Origin: Lewinella sp. IMCC34191
Lineage (GTDB): Bacteria > Bacteroidota > Bacteroidia > Chitinophagales > Saprospiraceae
Reading direction: 5' to 3'
Length of the DNA stretch: 64,000 nt
Assembly (NCBI RefSeq): GCF_003390935.1
Contig: NZ_QNQZ01000008.1
Location: 1 to 64,000 of the forward strand
Made by a program: the position numbers and the translations under genes. Positions 23,890-35,127 of the stretch are shown one piece after another (position 1 is the first letter of the stretch; the number at the start of each line of letters is the position of its first letter). Under the pieces are notes generated by a model. That model was not told the DNA's origin and did no database searches. It saw only the letters and a list, made by a program, of their open reading frames with translations.

Positions 23890-23905
23890 TATCAGATTTC
23901 TGATA
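23890..23905. promoter_or_regulatory. Inverted repeat TATCAGA-N2-TCTGATA
   Basis: Two 7-bp arms separated by TT in the AT-rich gap between divergent genes, 65 bp before the phosphatase start. Candidate regulator binding site; no regulator can be named. Confidence 0.45.
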
Positions 23906-23969
23906 AGCCACATACCGTCAAGGGCGGATGTAACCGTCCATCAGAACTTCAGATACGACCCCCACGCCA

Positions 23970-24305
23970 ATGTCCGCACGCCGCCCGAATATTCTCTTCA
24001 TCTGTAGCCGGAATGAGTGGCGTAGCCGAACGGCCGAAACGCTCTGGCGAAATGACGACCGCATCAGCGTGCGCTCCGCCGGCACCTCACCACGCGCCCG
24101 GGTGCGGATCAATCGTAACCTGACGGACTGGGCCGATACCATCTTCGTCATGGAAGACCGTCATCAGCAGCAGTTAATCGAACGCTTCGGCCGTCAGGGG
24201 CTGGACGGTAAGATTGTCGTACTGGATATAGCGGACATCTATTCCTATATGGATCCGGAACTGGTGTCGGAACTGCGGGACGCCCTCGCGCCCTACCTAG
24301 GGTGA
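23970..24305 (+). CDS. Small protein tyrosine phosphatase (COG4551 type)
   Basis: Predicted phosphotyrosine phosphatase of 111 residues. The phosphate-binding loop C-x5-R is visible at residues 12-18 (ICSRNEWRSRTAE) right after the first beta strand, as in low-molecular-weight phosphatases. SAGTSPRARVRIN, DTIFVMEDRHQQQL and VLDIADIYSYMDPELV match the small COG4551-like family rather than classical enzymes with a DPY motif. The YMDPEL aspartate may serve as the general acid, which is inference. It is cytoplasmic. It ends 13 bp before the convergent DUF4199-like gene. Confidence 0.85.
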   Translation: MSARRPNILFICSRNEWRSRTAETLWRNDDRISVRSAGTSPRARVRINRNLTDWADTIFVMEDRHQQQLIERFGRQGLDGKIVVLDIADIYSYMDPELVSELRDALAPYLG

Positions 24306-24318
24306 ATCACCACCCTTG

Positions 24319-24825
24319 TTAAGCAATCGGCTCACCGATCACCTCTTCGGGGTGCTTTCGGAAGAAAAGGGCCACTATAGCCGTGGTCAATAAACCCATA
24401 ATCAGGGCTCCGACGGCTGACTGAATAAGGTAGTTATCCAGGCGGAAGTAGGCTTCGGCTTCGGCCTGCGTAGTGGCTCCCGAACGAACTGCATAGGCGG
24501 CGACATTCGAAAAATAGTCGGGCGATATGATCGTATGCGTGATGTACTGTGCCAGGGGTGACAGGAGAACCACAACGGCGGTGACGATGGCCCCGGTAAT
24601 GAATCCTTGCTTATAGGTCATGGTGCCCCCGTAGAAATATTCCCGTTTATCCCGCAGTGCCAGGCAGTAGATCAGCACGGAGGGAATGGCTACGAAGTTG
24701 GTATAAATCGCATGCCGGTCGACGTGCTGGTCGTGCAGGCCCACCAATCGCTCGAGCAGTACCCAGGCCAGCATCATCAGGGTGAAGACGACGCCCCATT
24801 TTATTTCTATTCGGTATGTGTGCAT
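24319..24825 (-). CDS. DUF4199-like membrane protein
   Basis: Integral membrane protein of 168 residues resembling the DUF4199 family common in Bacteroidota. The start MHTYRIEIKWGVVF is chosen because it leads directly into the first helix and the family N-terminus; the longer frame upstream lacks support. Four hydrophobic segments are visible: KWGVVFTLMMLAWVLLE, FVAIPSVLIYCLAL, GFITGAIVTAVVVLLSPLAQYI and AVGALIMGLLTTAIVALFF. A conserved-looking YGGTMTYKQGF lies between helices 2 and 3. Function is unknown. Confidence 0.8.
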   Translation of the reverse strand: MHTYRIEIKWGVVFTLMMLAWVLLERLVGLHDQHVDRHAIYTNFVAIPSVLIYCLALRDKREYFYGGTMTYKQGFITGAIVTAVVVLLSPLAQYITHTIISPDYFSNVAAYAVRSGATTQAEAEAYFRLDNYLIQSAVGALIMGLLTTAIVALFFRKHPEEVIGEPIA

Positions 24826-25026
24826 GCGCTCTTTCTTGATCGGGAAGAAATTGAAATTAAGGGCAACCGCGAGTTCGGACAAGTTTCCCGTGAGCACTCC
24901 ATTCGATTGTGGGCTCCGAACGCTGAAGGTGCCCAACAAGCCCGGCGGCTACACCCTGATGGTCCGCACGAAGGCTGGCAGCGCTGTAGGAACATCATGC
25001 TACAGCGCCTCCTGGAGGGTGCCTAT

Positions 25027-25050
25027 TGCGGCGGAGCGCAGGTAAAAACC
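25027..25050 (+). repeat. GCGCAGGTA dispersed motif, copy c
   Basis: TTGCGGCGGAGCGCAGGTAA followed by AAACC, about 75 bp upstream of the gene at 25124 and downstream of no gene on the same strand. Confidence 0.75.
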
Positions 25051-25123
25051 CATTCATAAAATTTGAAGGTGAATAACCAAAGATCGCTCCTTATCTTGTT
25101 AGACACCTGCGCGCCTATTCCCT

Positions 25124-25840
25124 ATGCCTCTTTACAAACTACCGCTACCCCTGCTCGTTCTTTGTCTGCTGGCGACGGTTTCTGCTTATGGGCAGTCAGC
25201 CGAACTAGCCGCCTCCCCCGCGGAGGAGCAATCAACCAGTCCGGCTTCCGGTTTCACGGTAACGGTGGCACCGCTTAGCCTGCTGGGTAGATTTCGGCGG
25301 GTACGCGCGGGCGTCATTTGGTCCCGACCGCGCTGGAACTATCTCTTGGACCTCGAATACGCCCCAGGGTTTTCCGGAGTGGGGAGGTTAACCACGCAGG
25401 CGCGTCATCACTTCTTTTACGGTATACGTCCCGAAATCCGCTACGCCATTGCCCGCAAAGCGAACGAGCGGGAGAGATACCGGCAATTCGTAGGTCTGGA
25501 GGTGCCGGTCAACTACGCGGAAGCCGTAGTGGACAACGGTCAATTCCACAACTCCGAAGGGGAGTACATTTCCTTCGACCGGGGCATCCGCCACCGAGAG
25601 CGCGTATCCGTACTGGCTAAGTATACGCTCGCCGTATGGATCGACCGCCACTTTTACGTGGATGGCTACGCGGGGATGGGCGTCGCACGCCGCAAGAACT
25701 ACTACACCGAGCTGGTCAATGCCCGCCCCGAAGATTCTTTACTGGAAGACTTCGAGTGGAACTGGGGGGCATCACCGGCAGAAGGCACCGTGTGGTTGCT
25801 CGACGTCGCGCTGGGTTTCCGGCTTGGGTACCGGTTATAG
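25124..25840 (+). CDS. Putative outer-membrane or exported beta protein
   Basis: Exported protein of 238 residues. The signal peptide ends near residue 23 (VSAYGQ). The rest is rich in alternating aromatic and hydrophobic strands (WNYLLDLEYAPGF, HHFFYGIRPEIRYAIARK, RQFVGLEVPVNY, FYVDGYAGMGVARRKNYY) and ends in LLDVALGFRLGYRL, a pattern typical of small outer-membrane beta-barrels such as DUF3575-like proteins. I do not recognise a specific family. It lies 66 bp before a CE15-like esterase gene on the same strand, so co-transcription is possible. Confidence 0.72.
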   Translation: MPLYKLPLPLLVLCLLATVSAYGQSAELAASPAEEQSTSPASGFTVTVAPLSLLGRFRRVRAGVIWSRPRWNYLLDLEYAPGFSGVGRLTTQARHHFFYGIRPEIRYAIARKANERERYRQFVGLEVPVNYAEAVVDNGQFHNSEGEYISFDRGIRHRERVSVLAKYTLAVWIDRHFYVDGYAGMGVARRKNYYTELVNARPEDSLLEDFEWNWGASPAEGTVWLLDVALGFRLGYRL

Positions 25841-25906
25841 GTAATCAGGCCGGTCGGGCGTATGGCTTATCTTCAACCGTAACGAAATCGATTGCATCCT
25901 CCGATC

Positions 25907-27106
25907 ATGACGAAGAAGTACATATTGCCGGTCTGGCTTATCTGCCTGCTCCCCCTCCTTTCCCTCCCTGCCCAATCGGTTCCCCTGGTGTACGACAGCG
26001 AGTTCACGGGGGCGGACTGCCCGGAACCGCGGATGCCGGGAATCGAAGAGCTGCCCGCCGTATCTACGCTACCAGATCCCTTCGCATCCTCCGACGGGAG
26101 CAGCCGGGATACGAGCCTGGCCGCCTGGCGCTGTCGCCGCGCGGAGATCCTGGCCGAGATACAGCACTACGAGGTGGGGCAAAAGCCGCCGCGCCCGGAC
26201 AGCATCACAGCGCGGGTGGACGGGGATACGCTACGCATCGCCGTCACGGAAAACGGGGCCACGCTCGAGCTGGCCGCCGGACTTACGCTACCGGAAGGGG
26301 AGGGACCATTTCCCGCCGTAATCGGTATCGGATTCAGCACCGGAACCCTGCCACAAGAACTCTTCGAAGAACGCGGCATCGCCCAGGTCACCTTCAATTT
26401 CCGGCAGGTGATGGCGCACGCCCAGACGCGGGGGGAGGAGCCGATCAACGCCCTGTACCCCGACCAAATCGATATGGGGGCCTACACCGCCTGGCCCTGG
26501 GGAATCAGCCGCCTGATCGACGGGCTCGAATTGGTGCAGGACGCACTCCCCATCGACCTGAGCCGACTGGCCGTGACCGGCTGCTCCTTCGGAGGAAAGA
26601 TGGCCCTCTTCGCCGGCGCCTTCGACGAACGCATTGCACTCACTATAGCCCAGGAACCCGGCGGCGGGGGCGGTGCCGCCTGGCGGGTATCCGAAACCCT
26701 GGGTGAGGTAGAAACGCTGGGCCGGACCGACTACCGCTGGTTCAAGGAAGAGATGCGACAGTTTGCCGACCAGGTCGATAAACTGCCCTTCGACCACCAC
26801 GAACTGATGGCCCTGGTCGCTCCCCGCGCGCTACTTGTCTTCGGCAACACCGACTACGAATGGCTGGCCGACGAAGCCCTTTACGTATCCGCCCAGGCCG
26901 CCCACGGGGTTTGGCAAACCCTCGGGGTAGGGGACCGCTTCGGGTTTTCCATCAACGGGGGTCACGGACACTGCCAACTGCCCGAGGAGCAGTGGCCGGA
27001 ATTGGCGGCCTACCTGGATAGATTTCTGCTCGGTAAGGATGCGGACACGGAGGTGAGCATCCACCCCTTCGCGGATACGGATTACGAGAAGTGGTACGGT
27101 TGGTAG
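25907..27106 (+). CDS. Glucuronoyl esterase-like (CE15) alpha/beta hydrolase
   Basis: Exported serine hydrolase of 399 residues. CE15 enzymes cleave the ester between glucuronic acid side chains of xylan and lignin or other alcohols. The start ATG at 25907 precedes a signal peptide (LPVWLICLLPLLSLPAQS); the frame's longer version begins at a TTG. The nucleophile elbow is VTGCSFGGKMALFAGAFD near residue 223, and the catalytic His region is INGGHGHCQLPEE near 352. Odd feature: the family motif is usually GCSRxGK, and here the Arg is Phe. QEPGGGGGAAWR matches the family. PUL 1 lies about 2.3 kb downstream. Confidence 0.82.
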   Translation: MTKKYILPVWLICLLPLLSLPAQSVPLVYDSEFTGADCPEPRMPGIEELPAVSTLPDPFASSDGSSRDTSLAAWRCRRAEILAEIQHYEVGQKPPRPDSITARVDGDTLRIAVTENGATLELAAGLTLPEGEGPFPAVIGIGFSTGTLPQELFEERGIAQVTFNFRQVMAHAQTRGEEPINALYPDQIDMGAYTAWPWGISRLIDGLELVQDALPIDLSRLAVTGCSFGGKMALFAGAFDERIALTIAQEPGGGGGAAWRVSETLGEVETLGRTDYRWFKEEMRQFADQVDKLPFDHHELMALVAPRALLVFGNTDYEWLADEALYVSAQAAHGVWQTLGVGDRFGFSINGGHGHCQLPEEQWPELAAYLDRFLLGKDADTEVSIHPFADTDYEKWYGW

Positions 27107-27143
27107 GGGTGGTGGGTGGTGGTTGCTGGGTACTGGTTGCTGG

Positions 27144-27163
27144 TTTACCTGCGCTCCGGCGCA
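27144..27163 (-). repeat. GCGCAGGTA dispersed motif, copy d
   Basis: Reverse-strand copy TTGCGCCGGAGCGCAGGTAA between the esterase stop and the acyl-CoA ligase start, next to short GGTTGCTGG repeats. Confidence 0.7.
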
Positions 27164-27243
27164 AAAGCTTGTGTTCTATGCGTAAAGCTTACATTGGTCA
27201 ACCGGATCATTCCGGAAAGTCGACCACCAAAACGTAGCGCAAT

Positions 27244-28878
27244 ATGCAAGGCCAGATAATGGATTACCCCCTCACCACGAATACCATTCTGGAATACGGT
27301 AATCGGGTCTTCCATCACAAGCGCATCATCTCCCATCTCCCCGACGGCACCCGCCACGAATACACCTTCGGCGAGATGTACGCGCGCACCAAGCAGCTGG
27401 CCAACGCCCTGAAGCACACGCTGGGGGTTACGGAAGGCGATAAGGTCGGCACCTTCGCCTGGAACCACGGCCCGCACGTGGAGTTGTACTACGGCATCTC
27501 GGGCATTGGCGCGATCTGCCATACCATCAACATTCGGCTGTCGCTGCAACAGATCGAATACATCATCAACCACGCGGAGGACAAGGTCATCTTCGTGGAC
27601 GCCACCCTCGTGCGGATGCTGGAAAATATGGGCCCGCGGCTGGAGACTGTCCGCCACTGGGTACTGCTGAATGCCCCGGAGGGTTTCACCACCAGCCTGC
27701 CCAACGTGTATCACTATGAAGAGCTCCTCGAGGCCGAGCCCGACGAGATCGACTGGCCCGAACTGGACGAGAAGCAGGCCTGCGGGATGTGCTACACCAG
27801 CGGCACCACCGGCCTGCCGAAGGGGGTGCTGTACAGTCACCGGTCCACCTATCTGCACGCCATGGCCATCATGTCGCCGAACGCGGGGAACGTGAGCAAC
27901 CGCGACGTGGTCCTGCTTGTCGTACCGCAGTTCCACGTCATGGCCTGGGGCTATCCCTATCTGTGCCTGCTGGCGGGGGCCGACATGGTATTGCCGTCAT
28001 CCAATCTACAACCCGCCGCCCTCATCAAGATCATGGCGGCTGAAGGGGTGAATAAAGCAAACGGTGTACCCACCATTTGGCTGGGCATCTACCAGGAAAT
28101 GAAAAAGAACCCGCCCGCCAAGCCACTGGCCCTGGAAGAATACGTCGTAGGTGGATCGGCCCTCCCCAAGAGCCTCATCAAGGGATTCCAGGACGATTTC
28201 GGCATCCAGGGCATCCACGCCTGGGGCATGACGGAAACCTCGCCCCTCGGCACCCTCAGCCGGCCCCAGCCGAAACACGACGATCTATCCGCCACGGAGC
28301 GACTCGATATCCGCGGAAAGCAGGGCATCGCCTTCCCCGGCGTCGAGATCCGCATCGTTTCCGACGAGGGGACACCCCTGCCCTGGGACGGCCAAACGAT
28401 GGGGGAACTACAAATCCGGGGCGCCTGGGTCATCGACTCCTACTTCAAGACCGGCAATAAGGAAAGCTTCACCGGCGACGGTTGGTTCCGCACCGGCGAC
28501 GTCAGCACCATCGACGAAGACGGCTACATGGAGATCAGGGACCGCACCAAGGACCTAATAAAGAGCGGCGGCGAATGGATCTCCAGCGTAGCGCTGGAGT
28601 CGTCGCTCATGGCCCATCCGAAGGTGAAGGAGGCCGCGGTGATCGCCATCCCGGATGAAAAGTGGATGGAGCGCCCACTCGCGGCCGTCGTGCTCCTCGA
28701 CAGTAGTGACCTGGCGAGCTCGGAAGAGTTGAAAAATTTGCTATCCCACGACTTCGCCAAGTACCAGATCCCCGAGGACTATGTCTACCTCAAGGAAATT
28801 CCCAAGACCAGTGTCGGTAAGTTCGACAAAAAGGAACTCCGGCGGCTCTACGCGGAAGGGGAACTGGGCAAGGAGTGA
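27244..28878 (+). CDS. Acyl-CoA synthetase (AMP-forming)
   Basis: Fatty-acid or related acyl-CoA ligase of the adenylate-forming superfamily. It activates a carboxylic acid with ATP and transfers it to CoA in the cytoplasm. Length is 544 residues. Motifs: YTSGTTGLPKGV near residue 184 (P-loop), HAWGMTETSPLG (A5), DGWFRTGDVSTIDEDGYMEIRDRTKD (A7/A8) and the catalytic lysine in KTSVGKFDKKELR near the C-terminus. A medium/long-chain subtype is suggested by overall similarity to the FadD3/AlkK-type group, but chain length cannot be read. It stands alone. Confidence 0.92.
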   Translation: MQGQIMDYPLTTNTILEYGNRVFHHKRIISHLPDGTRHEYTFGEMYARTKQLANALKHTLGVTEGDKVGTFAWNHGPHVELYYGISGIGAICHTINIRLSLQQIEYIINHAEDKVIFVDATLVRMLENMGPRLETVRHWVLLNAPEGFTTSLPNVYHYEELLEAEPDEIDWPELDEKQACGMCYTSGTTGLPKGVLYSHRSTYLHAMAIMSPNAGNVSNRDVVLLVVPQFHVMAWGYPYLCLLAGADMVLPSSNLQPAALIKIMAAEGVNKANGVPTIWLGIYQEMKKNPPAKPLALEEYVVGGSALPKSLIKGFQDDFGIQGIHAWGMTETSPLGTLSRPQPKHDDLSATERLDIRGKQGIAFPGVEIRIVSDEGTPLPWDGQTMGELQIRGAWVIDSYFKTGNKESFTGDGWFRTGDVSTIDEDGYMEIRDRTKDLIKSGGEWISSVALESSLMAHPKVKEAAVIAIPDEKWMERPLAAVVLLDSSDLASSEELKNLLSHDFAKYQIPEDYVYLKEIPKTSVGKFDKKELRRLYAEGELGKE

Positions 28879-29371
28879 TTGGGTGAATAGTTGAAGGACT
28901 GAATGGCTGCCGCCGGGGATAGCTCGCTTCGCTCGTGGGCTTTACCGCAGCTGGCGATAGCTTAGAGCTTGTTTAGACTTTAACAATCGGCCTACAAATG
29001 GCCCTCTTCCCCCTGCTCCGCGTTACCGAAAGTGGCTTCGTAGCACTGCTACGATCCACTTTCGGTGCCTCGATCAGTGGCAAAATGACTCATTTTCGCC
29101 CAGAAGGCCAAAGTCCAAACAAGCTCTTATTCTGGATTTTATATATACCCGGCCCTTCCTCCGGGCCAAAAATCAGGATCTATTGGTCGCATATCCCGCA
29201 CGCGGGGAAGTCTGATAGACCGATCCTCCAGTAAGGGGGTAAGTTGCATCTCACGTTACTTTTAGGGGGCAGACTAATCAATGAATAGCGCGCAATCGGC
29301 CCTGGAAGGGACGTTCCTACCGAGCGAGGTCTGTAACGAGCGGTAGCGAGTGAAGGGCCTCGCGGATAAAC
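28879..29371. other. Intergenic region with a MITE-like element
   Basis: About 490 bp without a gene. The middle third is an inverted-repeat element (28962-29129). Left of it is a GCTCGCTTCGCTCG palindrome. The right part, up to the DUF2264 gene end, shows no recognisable feature apart from a GAGCGGTAGCGAGTG near-palindrome. Confidence 0.6.
28962..29129. mobile_element. MITE-like element with terminal inverted repeats
   Basis: Terminal inverted repeats of 20 bp match at 18 positions: TTAGAGCTTGTTTAGACTTT at the left, and the reverse complement of the right end reads TAAGAGCTTGTTTGGACTTT. The inner GAGCTTG ends are flanked by TTA on both sides, possibly a 3-bp target duplication. Inside lies a long hairpin at 29024-29066 (ACCGAAAGTGG/CCACTTTCGGT, extended by TTCGTAGCA/TGCTACGA) and a palindrome AAAATGA-C-TCATTTT. 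No transposase is encoded, so it would be a non-autonomous element. Confidence 0.75.
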
Positions 29372-30637
29372 CTAGCCATAAAGCGCACCATCCCGCTCCA
29401 AGTCCTCCCCGCTAAATATCTTCTTGCTCGTCCAGGCTTGCGCGGGGGCCGACCAGAAGGGCGCTTCGGGGGGCAGTCCCAAGGGCAGAAAGCCGACTGA
29501 AGTTAGGTAGAGGCTGCCGGTGGAAATATAGCTTTCCGCCAGTCCGGGTTGATGACCGGCCAAGCCGAGGCGTAACCAGCCGTTCTCATCGAAGGTGCCT
29601 TCCGCTTCCATGAGTGTCTTCAGCACGGCCGTCATGGCGGGACGCACCTGAGCGGGAACGATCTCCTCCGGCAGTTCCTGCCACAGGGCGATCTGCCCCA
29701 GGTGCTGAAAGGCGCCGAAGCGGTAGACGATCGAGCGGCCGATGACCGGGAAGGTACCCTCGGGGCTGATCAGCCGCTCCTGAATTTCGGCGTAGCGCCG
29801 GCCCCGGTCCAGGGCACGGTCGAAGTGGCGCCCGTCTTCCTTGTCCTTATCCTTGAGCACCTTCAGGATGTCGAGCAGCATGGGCTGGATGACGTAGCTG
29901 TTGTAATAGTCCCAGTGAAAGTCCGGCCCGTCGCCGTACATCCCGTCGCCCAGGTACCACTCGACGTTCTTGCGGGTGGCCATGGCGGTGCGCATCTCGT
30001 CCCACTCCTCATCAATGGAGAGGAGGAATGCCTCGACCATCCCCGCGAACAGCAGCCAGTTACTGTAGTAGGGCAGGATGACTCGGGTGTTTTTCATCTC
30101 CTGGATGGTCCGCTGCTTCGTCGTCTCGTCGAGGGGCTCCCACAGCACTTTTGGGGCACGCAGATACGCGTGGGCGAGGAAGGCGGCGTCCACCAGCGGC
30201 TGCCGGCCGTGGCGGTAGAAGTTGAGGTAATCGGGATTGTCCGGATCTACGCCGTTGACCATGGCCCGGCGGTAGAGGTCGAGCATTTCCTTGCGTAGTG
30301 CTTGTTCCTCCGCCGGACCACCCTCCAGGGCCAGCCAGGGGGCCATACCGGCCATCAGGCGGCCGAAGGCTTCCAGGTAGGTGTACTTCTGTCGGTCTGC
30401 CAGGGAAGCTCCTTTCCCGAATTCCACCGGCATCCGCTCGCGCAGCTTTCCGGCCGCCATGCTCTCGAGAAGAGGGCGGGCGATCTTGACGAGCATACTG
30501 ACCCAGTAGGCGCGGTCCGCGCTACCGTCAATCGGGCGGCGGGGCGCAGGTAAAGGGTCCGTCGGAAGCCCGGAAGCGGCCAGGCTACCCGTAGCCAGCC
30601 CGGTAAAGGCGGAAGTGATCCAGTTGCGGCGATTCAT
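29372..30637 (-). CDS. DUF2264 domain-containing protein
   Basis: Exported protein of 421 residues of the DUF2264 family, found in polysaccharide utilization loci and probably with an alpha/alpha-barrel fold. The N-terminus MNRRNWITSAFTGLATGSLAASG is a signal peptide with a Tat-like look (RR followed by hydrophobic residues, without the full motif). Family segments: FGRLMAGMAPWLALEG, VDAAFLAHAYLRAP, YYSNWLLFAGMVEAFL, YGDGPDFHWDYYNSYVIQPML and GRSIVYRFGAFQHL. It lies 12 bp after the GH2 gene in the same operon. A copy of the GCGCAGGTA motif lies inside the region coding residues 28-35. Substrate unknown; a uronide-related role is inferred from its neighbours. Confidence 0.85.
   Translation of the reverse strand: MNRRNWITSAFTGLATGSLAASGLPTDPLPAPRRPIDGSADRAYWVSMLVKIARPLLESMAAGKLRERMPVEFGKGASLADRQKYTYLEAFGRLMAGMAPWLALEGGPAEEQALRKEMLDLYRRAMVNGVDPDNPDYLNFYRHGRQPLVDAAFLAHAYLRAPKVLWEPLDETTKQRTIQEMKNTRVILPYYSNWLLFAGMVEAFLLSIDEEWDEMRTAMATRKNVEWYLGDGMYGDGPDFHWDYYNSYVIQPMLLDILKVLKDKDKEDGRHFDRALDRGRRYAEIQERLISPEGTFPVIGRSIVYRFGAFQHLGQIALWQELPEEIVPAQVRPAMTAVLKTLMEAEGTFDENGWLRLGLAGHQPGLAESYISTGSLYLTSVGFLPLGLPPEAPFWSAPAQAWTSKKIFSGEDLERDGALYG
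30534..30554 (+). repeat. GCGCAGGTA dispersed motif, copy e (intragenic)
   Basis: GGGCGGCGGGGCGCAGGTAA lies within the 5' part of the DUF2264 gene, coding the linker after its signal peptide on the opposite strand (PAPRRP). Confidence 0.65.
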
Positions 30638-30649
30638 AACTCTATCTTT

Positions 30650-35021
<4,372 letters not shown>

Positions 35022-35094
35022 GTCGGATGTTTTAAGGCGGAAGTTTAATAATGGAGTGAGGGTGGGGATGTGCCCGGCATATTTGGGGCCGGCT

Positions 35095-35115
35095 TTTACC
35101 TGCGCCCCGCCGCCC
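35095..35115 (-). repeat. GCGCAGGTA dispersed motif, copy f
   Basis: Reverse-strand copy GGGCGGCGGGGCGCAGGTAA, 12 bp after the stop of the double GH43 gene and in the same orientation as that gene, like copies a and g. Confidence 0.75.
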
Positions 35116-35127
35116 TGCTTTTGGGGG

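Larger units (their letters stand above)
23642..23969. other. AT-rich divergent intergenic region
   Basis: Region between the minus-strand PAS-LuxR gene and the plus-strand phosphatase gene. It holds a terminator-like hairpin (23744-23792) and an inverted repeat (23890-23905), and is notably AT-rich from 23790 to 23905, as expected for promoters. No gene seen. Confidence 0.6.

Noticed and set aside
28998-29234. 78-codon frame on + within the MITE-like element
   Set aside because: It runs across the inverted repeats and hairpin, has no similarity I recognise, and is explained by the element.
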